A stretch of DNA of 58,295 nt from Sunxiuqinia dokdonensis (lineage in GTDB: Bacteria; Bacteroidota; Bacteroidia; Bacteroidales; Prolixibacteraceae). Below, piece after piece: positions 1 through 6,412 of the stretch. A model generated the notes under the pieces. The model ran no database searches, had not been told where the DNA came from, and saw nothing but the letters and a program-made list of their open reading frames with translations. The stretch lies in the NCBI RefSeq assembly GCF_001270965.1, contig NZ_LGIA01000180.1, positions 1-58,295 of the forward strand, written 5' to 3'. The first letter of the stretch is position 1. The number at the start of each line of letters is the position of its first letter. The translations under genes were made by a program, and so were the position numbers.

Positions 1-80
1 TAAGGAAGGCGTCCAATTACTGAATCTCATACAGGATGTTTATCTTTCCAGGGATATTCAGTAATTGGACGCCTTCCTTA
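1..80. repeat. Perfect 25-bp inverted repeat at the contig edge
   Basis: Bases 1-25 are the exact reverse complement of bases 56-80, with a 30-base loop. The repeat lies inside the 3' end of the class I aldolase gene. Read on the plus strand, bases 2-58 encode KEGVQLLN followed by [11 protein letters not shown], which is what I expect at the C-terminus of this aldolase family. The minus-strand frame instead runs into the inverted loop. The contig edge therefore looks like a fold-back of the gene end. It is more likely an assembly or template-switch artefact than a biological hairpin. Confidence 0.9.
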
Positions 81-1075
81 AGCGGGCGTTGAAAAGCCTT
101 TCTTCCTGAAATCAACCCGGTACCTCCCGCTCTTTTGTTGATCACGGCAGTGCGCACTGCCTCCGCGAAATCGGATGCTCCTGAAGAGGTGCCCCCTGAG
201 TTGATCAAACCGATTTTCCCCATATAGCTGTTGATCACCTGGTAGCGGCACAGATCAATAGGGTGATTTGTGGCAAGCTTATTATACATTGCCGGGTCTG
301 TTTTCCCAAACCTGATGTTACGGAATCCACCGTTGGTATCAGGCAGCTTTTGTTTGATCAAATCGGCTTTTATTGTTACGCCTATGTGGTTGGCTTGTCC
401 GGTAAGATCGGCCGCGGTATGGTAATCCTTGTCTGCTGTTTTAAAGGCACTGTTTCGTGTGTAACACCACAAAATGGTGCCCATCCCCAGTCCGTGCGCT
501 TCATCAAAAGCCTCCGATACTTCCTGTATCTGGCGGTCAGCCTCTGCAGAGCCAAAGTAAATGGTGGCTCCAACCGCCGCTGCCCCCAGGCTCCAAGCTT
601 CGCGCACCGACCCAAACATAATCTGGTCGTAGGTGTTGGGGTAGGTCAACAATTCGTTGTGGTTTATCTTTACTATAAAGGGGATTTTATGCGCGTATTT
701 CCGGGCATGCAATGCCAGTCCCCCAAAGGTGGTAGCCACCGCGTTGCACCCTCCTTCAATTGCCAGTTTGATGATATTTTCCGGGTCGAAATATATGGGG
801 TTTGGGGCAAAAGAGCTGCCCGCTGTATGTTCAATACCCTGATCCACGGGTAATACCGACAGGTAGCCACTGCCTCCCAGCCTGCCATGGTTATAGATGG
901 AAGCAAGGCTTTTCAGCACCTGCACGTTGCGGTCGCTTCCTGTAAAAACCTTGTCGAGATAACCGGGACCGGGAAGCATGAGCTGGTCCGCGGCTATTGT
1001 TTCACAAGTATGCGTTAATAAATCATCCTGGGAATCACCCAGGTATTCTTTGATTTTTTCTATCCTGTTTATCAT
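17..1075 (-). CDS. fbaB: Class I fructose-bisphosphate aldolase (DhnA/FbaB type), C-terminus corrupted
   Basis: This enzyme cleaves fructose-1,6-bisphosphate to DHAP and glyceraldehyde-3-phosphate by Schiff-base chemistry in the cytoplasm. The 352-residue frame is a DhnA-type TIM barrel. Near residues 75-85 is the LPVDQGIEH segment, and an IKAD motif holds K236, the likely Schiff-base lysine by family analogy. GGTSSGASD (about 293-301) resembles the phosphate-binding region. After KEGVQLLN the expected IQDVYL ending is replaced by a translation of the flipped loop of the inverted repeat at 1-80. The last 14 or so residues and the stop at 17-19 should therefore not be trusted. It is the leftmost gene, and its downstream neighbour is missing. 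The family is common in Bacteroidota and archaea. The function is well supported; only the 3' end is doubtful. Confidence 0.93.
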   Translation of the reverse strand: MINRIEKIKEYLGDSQDDLLTHTCETIAADQLMLPGPGYLDKVFTGSDRNVQVLKSLASIYNHGRLGGSGYLSVLPVDQGIEHTAGSSFAPNPIYFDPENIIKLAIEGGCNAVATTFGGLALHARKYAHKIPFIVKINHNELLTYPNTYDQIMFGSVREAWSLGAAAVGATIYFGSAEADRQIQEVSEAFDEAHGLGMGTILWCYTRNSAFKTADKDYHTAADLTGQANHIGVTIKADLIKQKLPDTNGGFRNIRFGKTDPAMYNKLATNHPIDLCRYQVINSYMGKIGLINSGGTSSGASDFAEAVRTAVINKRAGGTGLISGRKAFQRPLKEGVQLLNIPGKINILYEIQ

Positions 1076-1347
1076 ATTTTGCTACTTTTCTCAATCGTTG
1101 ATTTTATTTTTTCGTTTTAAGAATCGTGCGTTAATGGCGACAATGATGACGCTTGTGCTTCTGGTCCATATTAATTTTCAGTTTAAACCCGAGGGGGGGG
1201 GGGAGAAAACCATCTCTCCTCCGGGCCGAATTAATAATTATTTGCTGATTAGTGATCGGATGAGTACTTTTTTAGGAGCAATGCCTGATCGGGCTAATCT
1301 TCCCGATATCAACAATTCATTCGATGACTTGCGGATGTGCGAACATT
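1076..1347. other. Intergenic stretch with an 11-G homopolymer
   Basis: No convincing gene lies here. A run of 11 G occupies 1193-1203. It is followed by a short hairpin, ggaga/tctcc, near 1202-1218, within a larger imperfect inverted match of cccgag-type and ctccggg-type arms. On the minus strand the hairpin is followed by C rather than T, so it is a poor intrinsic terminator. Homopolymers of this length are prone to sequencing error and to slippage. Confidence 0.5.
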
Positions 1348-1578
1348 TTAGCAGCAACCGTGGTTGTGTTTATGCTCATCGTGTGAACTTTTACTTTTCA
1401 CCGGCACCAGTTTCATATTGCAGTCGGGGCAATTGCCCGGGGCATTGTAGGTTTTTTCGCCTTCGCATTTCATGGGGCAGATGTACCGGGTTTGCTGTTC
1501 GGCAACAAGTGTATTACCTCTGTCTTGAACAGTTTCTTTCTCTTTTCTTCCTGTAAAAAAATCTCTTAGTGTTTTCAT
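1348..1578 (-). CDS. Small heavy-metal-binding domain protein (copy 1)
   Basis: This is a 76-residue cytoplasmic protein with no signal peptide. Its core is a CPMKC...TYxxPGNCPxCxMKLVPV motif at about residues 34-60, the signature of the small heavy-metal-binding domain often found at the N-terminus of copper ATPases and in CusB-like proteins. A His/Cys-rich tail (HDEHKHNHGCC) adds further likely ligands. It is the first of three tandem paralogues (1348-2188). I infer a metal buffer or chaperone role, probably for copper from the neighbours. A promoter-like element at 1608-1670, with a perfect TATCTTTG at 1615-1608, lies about 30 bases upstream of the ATG. That fits the chosen start and separate transcription. 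Confidence 0.8.
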   Translation of the reverse strand: MKTLRDFFTGRKEKETVQDRGNTLVAEQQTRYICPMKCEGEKTYNAPGNCPDCNMKLVPVKSKSSHDEHKHNHGCC

Positions 1579-1607
1579 GATATTTAAATTTTAATTTTAA
1601 ACTATTT

Positions 1608-1670
1608 CAAAGATACAATACGCAGTTATTTAATATGTTACAGTATTTTTTAAATGATTTATATGATTTT
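1608..1670 (-). promoter_or_regulatory. Shared promoter/operator element, copy A
   Basis: On the minus strand there is a -7-like TATCTTTG (1615-1608), matching TAnnTTTG. Exactly 21 bases upstream is TGTAAC (1642-1637), and further upstream is an AT-rich half with repeated AATCAT (about 1670-1653). The same arrangement is found upstream of genes starting at 2188, 2847, 10205 and 38689. It lies just upstream of the first metal-binding mini-protein. Confidence 0.6.
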
Positions 1671-1689
1671 TTGTTTTACTTTTTTTAAA

Positions 1690-1908
1690 TCAAACATTAC
1701 AACGAAAACGTACAATTGACTCTTTAATATCATTTGCCGATACCAGTTTCATAATACATTCCGGGCAATTTCCAGGGGCATCATAAGTTTTATCCCCTTC
1801 GCATTTCATCGGGCAAAAATACCGGGGTTGCGATTGGCTTCTTTTCCAAACCGAAGACGAACTATTACTGGTTCCCTTCCCTCTAAAGAAATTTATCAGA
1901 CTTTTCAT
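1690..1908 (-). CDS. Small heavy-metal-binding domain protein (copy 2)
   Basis: This is a 72-residue paralogue of the gene at 1348-1578. It keeps both cysteine pairs (YFCPMKCEGDKTYDAPGNCPECIMKLV, residues about 31-57), but its tail lacks the His/Cys cluster and ends in RFRCNV. The basic, Ser-rich N-terminal linker differs from copy 1, so only the domain is conserved. There is no clear copy of the shared promoter element in the 70-base gap upstream (1909-1978). It may be co-transcribed with the copy at 1979-2188. Role inferred as a cytoplasmic metal-binding buffer. Confidence 0.75.
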   Translation of the reverse strand: MKSLINFFRGKGTSNSSSSVWKRSQSQPRYFCPMKCEGDKTYDAPGNCPECIMKLVSANDIKESIVRFRCNV

Positions 1909-1978
1909 GGTGTAAAGTTTTAAGATTTAACTTAAATAATTTTTGTAAAAGCCACGTTTGTGAGCTCCGTTTTATCTT

Positions 1979-2188
1979 CTAATAAAAAATATATCCGCCA
2001 TTCACAGGAATCATCTGCATTTTAGAATCAGGGCAGAGTCCGGGTTCATCGTAAACTTCTTCTCCGTGGCACTTCATGGGGCACTGGTACTTTACATCTG
2101 ATTCCGGAGTATTTTTTCCGCTATTTTGGGACACTGTCCCCATTCCTTCATTTTTTCTTTCTGTTGTAAAATCCTTTCGTGTTTTCAT
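1979..2188 (-). CDS. Small heavy-metal-binding domain protein (copy 3, altered second cysteine pair)
   Basis: This 69-residue paralogue has the N-terminal CPMKC pair (KYQCPMKCHGEEVYDEPG) intact. The second motif reads CPDSKM instead of CPxCxM, so one conserved cysteine is a serine. That may change metal affinity or selectivity, or show decay. The N-terminus MKTRKDF resembles MKTLRDF of copy 1. The shared promoter element copy B lies at 2218-2280, about 30 bases before the ATG. Function inferred from the domain and from the neighbouring copper-related genes. Confidence 0.72.
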   Translation of the reverse strand: MKTRKDFTTERKNEGMGTVSQNSGKNTPESDVKYQCPMKCHGEEVYDEPGLCPDSKMQMIPVNGGYIFY

Positions 2189-2217
2189 GATATGTAATTT
2201 TTAATGTTTAACTACTT

Positions 2218-2280
2218 CTAAGATACAACCATCAGGTATATAATATGTTACATAATTCATTGAATGATTTATATGATTTT
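2218..2280 (-). promoter_or_regulatory. Shared promoter/operator element, copy B
   Basis: On the minus strand TATCTTAG lies at 2225-2218 (one mismatch to TAnnTTTG). TGTAAC at 2252-2247 is again 21 bases upstream, followed by an AATCAT direct repeat spaced 9 bases apart (about 2280-2262). This copy and copy A are alike across about 60 bases, well beyond the promoter boxes. It drives the metal-binding mini-protein starting at 2188. Confidence 0.6.
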
Positions 2281-2295
2281 AACTTTTTGATGTAC

Positions 2296-2847
2296 TTATA
2301 TTTCGTTGTAAGTTTGCTTCATTATTTTTTTGAAACGAGTTGGTGAAATACCCGTTGTTTTTTTAAACTGCCCCGAAAAATGAGGGACGCTGCTGTACCC
2401 CAACTCCCAGGCTATTTCAGCTAATTCTTTTTCATCGCAAAGGAGCATTACCTGTGCCCGTTCAATTTTTAGTTTGATAAGGTATTTCTCAATGGTAATA
2501 CCCTGTTTAGATGAAAAAAGTGAACTTATATAGGCATAATTTAAATCTATCTTCTTTATAAGAAAATCAGACAATTTTAGATTTGATTGCCTGCCTTCCA
2601 AATAGGCATATTCTTCAATACCGATTTTTATTTTATTTATTAGTTGGTTTTTATGACCATCTATGACTTCCAGCCCCCCTTTTTTAAGCTGTTTATTTAC
2701 CGCATCCAGCTTGAAGGGAGTTATCTTGTCCTCCACGACAACATAGCCTATCTTCACATCTTCCACTTTAATCCCGGCTTCTTCAAAAATTTGAGAAACT
2801 ACAAGGATACATGTTTTGCAAACCATATTTCTAATTTTAATTCTCAT
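2296..2847 (-). CDS. AraC-family regulator with N-terminal MxCxxC metal-binding-like domain (1)
   Basis: This is a 183-residue putative metal-responsive transcription factor. Residues 1-70 look like a ferredoxin-fold HMA-like domain with N-M-V-C-x-x-C (C10, C13). The second half (about 80-180) is an AraC-type double HTH, including ELAEIAWELGYSSVPHFSGQFKKTTGISPTRFKK. A longer frame opens with TTG at 2862, but the ATG at 2847 puts the MxCxxC motif at the usual place. It also leaves a normal leader after the promoter-like box at 2881-2874. Two paralogues lie at 2941 and 10281. The shared promoter element upstream suggests autoregulation. Function inferred: sensing Cu(I) or a similar thiophilic metal and controlling the island. 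Confidence 0.82.
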   Translation of the reverse strand: MRIKIRNMVCKTCILVVSQIFEEAGIKVEDVKIGYVVVEDKITPFKLDAVNKQLKKGGLEVIDGHKNQLINKIKIGIEEYAYLEGRQSNLKLSDFLIKKIDLNYAYISSLFSSKQGITIEKYLIKLKIERAQVMLLCDEKELAEIAWELGYSSVPHFSGQFKKTTGISPTRFKKIMKQTYNEI

Positions 2848-2873
2848 AAACCAATATCTCAAAATATCTGCTA

Positions 2874-2937
2874 TAAAGATAAAAGCTACTATCCTTTAAA
2901 GTGTTACAATTTTTTAAAATTAATTTACATGGTTTTT
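2874..2937 (-). promoter_or_regulatory. Shared promoter/operator element, copy C
   Basis: TATCTTTA on the minus strand (2881-2874) and TGTAAC (2908-2903) keep the same 21-base spacing as copies A and B. The distal half (2937-2921) is more diverged but still AT-rich with a similar layout. It sits in front of the first HMA-AraC regulator, which would make that gene part of its own regulon if the element is the binding site. Confidence 0.5.
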
Positions 2938-2940
2938 AAA

Positions 2941-3501
2941 TTATACATCGTTTATCGATTTGCGGTTTTGTTCTCGCAGCTTTTTAAAATACGATGGAGT
3001 AAACCCTGTTATTTTTTTGAACTGCCCGGAAAGATGGGCCACGCTGCTGTATCCCATTTCAAAGGCAATCTCGCTCAATGTTTTTTCATCGTAAACAAGC
3101 AACTCTTTTACCCGTTCTATTTTCAGGCTAATCATGTATTTTTCAATGGTGGTGCCTTCAACCGACGAAAAAAGCGAACTGAGATACGGGTAATCCAGGT
3201 TGAGTTTGCCGGTAAGGTATTCCGAAAAATTCATTTTGCTTTCTCCGGAATGGTGGTACACATAATCAACTGTGATGTTTTTTATTGATTCGATTAACCT
3301 GCCCTTTGAATCGTTGATAATTTCAAACCCCATCCTTTTCAGGCTTTTGTCTACTTGTTCGAGTTTGCCGGGTGCTACCTCGTTAGTGGTTTTTACTTTA
3401 CCCAACTGTATGTTTTCAATTTCTATCCCGGCCCGCTCAAAAATTTGCGAAACCACCAGTATACACCGTTGGCAAACCATATTTTTAATGTTAATATCCA
3501 T
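2941..3501 (-). CDS. AraC-family regulator with N-terminal MxCxxC metal-binding-like domain (2)
   Basis: This 186-residue paralogue of the neighbouring regulator has the same architecture. Residues 1-70 form an HMA-like domain with NMVCQRC (C10, C13), then a linker, then an AraC HTH (TLSEIAFEMGYSSVAHLSGQFKKITGFTPSYFKK, about 140-175). The ATG at 3501 gives MDINIKNMVC, directly comparable to the other two copies. No clear copy of the shared upstream element was seen here. Two such genes separated by about 80 bases imply duplication and possibly distinct metal specificity. The DNA targets are unknown. Confidence 0.82.
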   Translation of the reverse strand: MDINIKNMVCQRCILVVSQIFERAGIEIENIQLGKVKTTNEVAPGKLEQVDKSLKRMGFEIINDSKGRLIESIKNITVDYVYHHSGESKMNFSEYLTGKLNLDYPYLSSLFSSVEGTTIEKYMISLKIERVKELLVYDEKTLSEIAFEMGYSSVAHLSGQFKKITGFTPSYFKKLREQNRKSINDV

Positions 3502-3558
3502 GAGTCTTTTTTATTTTTATTCAATCCATAACCTTTTATAGCACGTAAATTGCCCGTA

Positions 3559-4005
3559 TCATTCGTTTAATGTTTTCAAATAATCAACGAGTCTTTTTTT
3601 ACTATTTTCTGACAAGCAGGCTTCGCGATGGATGAACGTATAAGAAGCCAAAGGCATTTCACCATCATCAACCTGGCTTATCATTGACTTTAATTTGCTT
3701 TTTTGCTTTCGGGTTGAATAAGATCCAAATTCACTCAAATTTAACTCCTCCTTCCCTTTTTTGATGTGGTTTTCCAAATACCAACCAACCGGCTGCACCC
3801 TGCTGTACCAGGGATAGTTTGTATTGTTGCTGTGACAATTGTAGCAAGACACAGCCAAGATGCTCCTTACATCTTCCGGAACATCGTAGGTTTTTGCAAA
3901 GTCGGTTGAAAGCACGGTTGTGCTTTGATTGCTCCTGGTGGATATGAATTGTAAAACCACCAAGGCCACCAATAGCACTAATCCTGTAATTTTCAAAACT
4001 TTCAC
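3559..4005 (-). CDS. Haem-binding domain protein (Haem_bd family)
   Basis: The protein has 148 residues. An N-terminal membrane anchor (about 4-21) is followed by a periplasmic domain. SVSCYNCHSNNTNYPWYSRVQPVGWYLENHI-like residues at about 53-84 contain a CxxCH haem c motif, the hallmark of the haem-binding domain family often found beside metal-resistance genes in Bacteroidota. The C-terminal MPLASYTFIHREACLSENSKKRLVDYL segment is typical of the family. It overlaps the upstream DUF3347 gene by 4 bases (4002-4005), so the two are probably translationally coupled. Role inferred as a periplasmic redox or electron-transfer partner; the substrate is unknown. Confidence 0.85.
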   Translation of the reverse strand: MKVLKITGLVLLVALVVLQFISTRSNQSTTVLSTDFAKTYDVPEDVRSILAVSCYNCHSNNTNYPWYSRVQPVGWYLENHIKKGKEELNLSEFGSYSTRKQKSKLKSMISQVDDGEMPLASYTFIHREACLSENSKKRLVDYLKTLNE

Positions 4006-4589
4006 TTAATCGTAATTTTCTGTTGGACACTGCCGCATTTTAACATTTTACTGCCAAAAAACGGGTTTTTAATTTCACTAGAAGCACTGAGCCACGAACC
4101 ACCTTCCTTATTGTTATACATGGGGCAAAAGATTTGGTACAAATTGCGATCGGCCCCGGTAATAACAACCAAATCTTTTATATCTGTACTCAATATTTCG
4201 AAGTGTTCACGCTGGTGGCCGATACTCCCGTCGTTTTCCGAAATATGTTCGGCATGTTCCCTGGCATCTTCAATAATTTCGCCCAGTTCTTTTTGTTGTG
4301 ATTTTGGTTGGGCCGAAATATCGAATTTCGCGAAAGCATCAAACAACATTTTCCCCGAGCTTGCAGCTTTCTTGCTGTTATCAGCCACCAGTGCATCTTT
4401 CAATGCCAGGTAATTGTCGATAATAGCAGTTGCTGATTTAGATTGTTCAACCTCAACCGTGGACTTGACCATTGATTTGTTTGCCATTTTAGTATCCATG
4501 TTGGAATGTCCTTCCGTTGAATGGCCGTGTTGCGCACTTGCTCCCCAGCCTACTAAAGCCAGGACAAGCATAATCATTGTTTTTTTCAT
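4002..4589 (-). CDS. DUF3347 domain protein, exported
   Basis: This 195-residue protein has a signal peptide (about 1-19, ending in ASAQ) and a His/Met-rich mature N-terminus (HGHSTEGHSNMDTKM) that could bind copper. The DUF3347 four-helix domain covers about 50-190. It includes IIDNYLALKDALV and the family's C-terminal CPMYNNKEGGSWL and NPFFGSKMLKCGSV segments. DUF3347 proteins co-occur with CusB-type efflux and copper proteins in Bacteroidota. A paralogous lipoprotein lies directly upstream (4611-5306), 21 bases away. The frame ends 4 bases inside the haem-binding gene. Function inferred as periplasmic metal binding; no enzyme activity can be claimed. Confidence 0.85.
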   Translation of the reverse strand: MKKTMIMLVLALVGWGASAQHGHSTEGHSNMDTKMANKSMVKSTVEVEQSKSATAIIDNYLALKDALVADNSKKAASSGKMLFDAFAKFDISAQPKSQQKELGEIIEDAREHAEHISENDGSIGHQREHFEILSTDIKDLVVITGADRNLYQIFCPMYNNKEGGSWLSASSEIKNPFFGSKMLKCGSVQQKITIK

Positions 4590-4610
4590 TGTACTTCCAT
4601 TTTAAATTAA

Positions 4611-5306
4611 TTAAAACTCTTCTTTTATCTCTCCGCATGTTGGCATTTTATCGCCAAAATAGGGGTTTTGTATTGTTTTGCTTTCGGCAATCCAATAAGC
4701 GCCTTTTCCGTCGAAAGCCATCGGACAATAAATCGCGTATAAATTGCCTTCTTTTAATCCAAAGCTTTTAATGGTGCAGTACATGATTTCGGAGAGGTGG
4801 CCAAAATAAGACCGTTTTTCTTCCAGACCGTTTACATGTTGCATTTCCTTTAATTTGTCTTCGTATAATCTGATGTGGTCTTTCCAGGCATCCAATCCTT
4901 CGCCATCCAGTTTGTCGGGTTTAACTGCTTTAATCTTGCTGAGCATTAAATTGACTGCTTTGTCTGTTGCAGCCACATCACCATTCACCAGGGCATCTTT
5001 CATAAGCAGGTAGGAATCTACCACCTCATCGAGCTCTGCCTGTGTTTGTTCTTTTACCGGGTAAACCTCGTCGAGTATTATAATATCCTTATGCACAAAA
5101 TTCTCAGCCAGGTTATTGTGTTGTTTGTGCATGTTGTCTGATGAGCTCTCACTAATCTGACTCTCAGTCATTGAACCATGTTCAGATGGCATGAGTCTTG
5201 GCGATTCTTTTTCCTTATTATCACTACGTCCTCCGCATGAAGTTAGCATTAAAGCAATAATGAAGGAAGTAATAACCGCTATTAGAATACTTTTTTTTGT
5301 TTTCAT
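4611..5306 (-). CDS. DUF3347 domain lipoprotein
   Basis: This is a 231-residue lipoprotein. Hydrophobic residues 6-22 precede a lipobox-like LTSCGG (Cys24). An acidic, Met/His-containing linker (MLPSEHGSMTESQ-like, about 37-70) precedes a DUF3347 domain (about 80-230) with VVDSYLLMKDALVNGD and a terminal CPMAFDGKGAYWIAESKTIQNPYFGDKMPTCGEI. It is a paralogue of the gene at 4002-4589. The two probably form a transcription unit with the haem-binding gene. An outer- or inner-membrane periplasmic metal-binding role is inferred from the context. Confidence 0.84.
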   Translation of the reverse strand: MKTKKSILIAVITSFIIALMLTSCGGRSDNKEKESPRLMPSEHGSMTESQISESSSDNMHKQHNNLAENFVHKDIIILDEVYPVKEQTQAELDEVVDSYLLMKDALVNGDVAATDKAVNLMLSKIKAVKPDKLDGEGLDAWKDHIRLYEDKLKEMQHVNGLEEKRSYFGHLSEIMYCTIKSFGLKEGNLYAIYCPMAFDGKGAYWIAESKTIQNPYFGDKMPTCGEIKEEF

Positions 5307-5317
5307 AATTCATTTTT

Positions 5318-6412
5318 TTAATGGTTAAACATAAACGCTTTCGACTGTATCCACTTGTGGATATCATCTATTCCCACAACCCCGTCCAGTTTGCCGTTTT
5401 CCCTAACAGGGAACAGGGATTGCCTGTTCTGTTGAAATAGAAAAAACCTATCGGACAGGGCTTCCTCTTTTTTAAGCCAGTAAAAATCTTTCTGCGTATA
5501 ATCCCTGATTTTTTGGTTTCCTTTTCCTTTGTGTAAACCTTCCACAATGTCTTTATCGTTGAGTATGCCTACTACAATGTTTTTTTCCATAACCAGGAAT
5601 GACTTTTCGTTAGAATTTACAAAATGATCGGCTGCCGTTTTCAAGGTTGTGTCCGGATTCATGATGGCATAATTTCGCCTCATTACATGCCTCACACGAA
5701 CACCTTCCAGGGCATGTTTTATCTTTTCGGCTTTAGATTCTGCGCCGGCACCCAGAAAGATAAACAGCCCGATAAACACCAACCAGAAATTAAAGAAAAA
5801 CCCAAAGAAAACAAAAGCAATAGCCAGTACCTGGCCAGTTTTTGCAGCAAAAGACGTAGCTTTCACCGGTTCTATTTTCATGGCCAGTAACGAGCGTAAA
5901 ACCCGGCCACCATCCATCGGGAATGCCGGTATCAGGTTAAAAGCCGCCAGAATAATATTGGCATACATCAGGTTGGCCGCGAAAGCTGCCCCTGTTAGCC
6001 CGATGTTTTGCATCGATTCCAGGTTAAAAGTTTGCCCTGTGGTTTTTAGGTGAATCCACAATATTCCGGCAATGAGCAAATTTACTGCCGGACCTGCAAT
6101 CGCTACCTGTAATTCCTGTGCTGGTTTCGAAGGCATGGATTCGAGGCTTGCAATGCCACCGATGGGGTAAACGGTTATGTCTTTTGTTTGAACACCAAAC
6201 CGTTTCGCAGTGAGTGAATGCCCAAACTCGTGCAACACTACACAGGCGAAAATGGCCAGTATAAACAACATGCCCGAAAAACCCTCGCTGAAGCCGTGCC
6301 CCATGCGGAAATGCATCAGGAAAATCCAGCCAATAAGAATTAAAAATGTCCAATGGATAAGAACCTTTATCCCGAATAATTTACCAATATGGAGTGACCA
6401 TTTTTTATGCAT
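5318..6412 (-). CDS. Site-2 protease family metalloprotease with CBS domains
   Basis: This is a 364-residue intramembrane zinc metalloprotease. HEFGH (H61, E62, H65) in an early transmembrane segment and FPMDGG (D167) in a later one provide the M50 catalytic ligands. Six or so membrane segments span about 1-225. The C-terminal portion (about 240-360) contains two CBS repeats that usually bind adenine nucleotides. This is the SpoIVFB-like group, sometimes called Rip/M50 with CBS. It overlaps the upstream gene by 8 bases (6405-6412), suggesting coupling. Its substrate is unknown; cleavage of a membrane-bound regulator under metal stress would fit but is not shown. Confidence 0.9.
   Translation of the reverse strand: MHKKWSLHIGKLFGIKVLIHWTFLILIGWIFLMHFRMGHGFSEGFSGMLFILAIFACVVLHEFGHSLTAKRFGVQTKDITVYPIGGIASLESMPSKPAQELQVAIAGPAVNLLIAGILWIHLKTTGQTFNLESMQNIGLTGAAFAANLMYANIILAAFNLIPAFPMDGGRVLRSLLAMKIEPVKATSFAAKTGQVLAIAFVFFGFFFNFWLVFIGLFIFLGAGAESKAEKIKHALEGVRVRHVMRRNYAIMNPDTTLKTAADHFVNSNEKSFLVMEKNIVVGILNDKDIVEGLHKGKGNQKIRDYTQKDFYWLKKEEALSDRFFLFQQNRQSLFPVRENGKLDGVVGIDDIHKWIQSKAFMFNH

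Noticed and set aside
1-80. Reading the 25-bp inverted repeat as a transcription terminator of the aldolase gene
   Set aside because: The arms are coding sequence of the gene itself and no T-run follows; a contig-edge fold-back explains it better.
978-1556. 192-codon plus-strand frame across the first mini-protein gene
   Set aside because: It runs antisense through a conserved metal-binding gene and the poly-G tract, and encodes no known domain.
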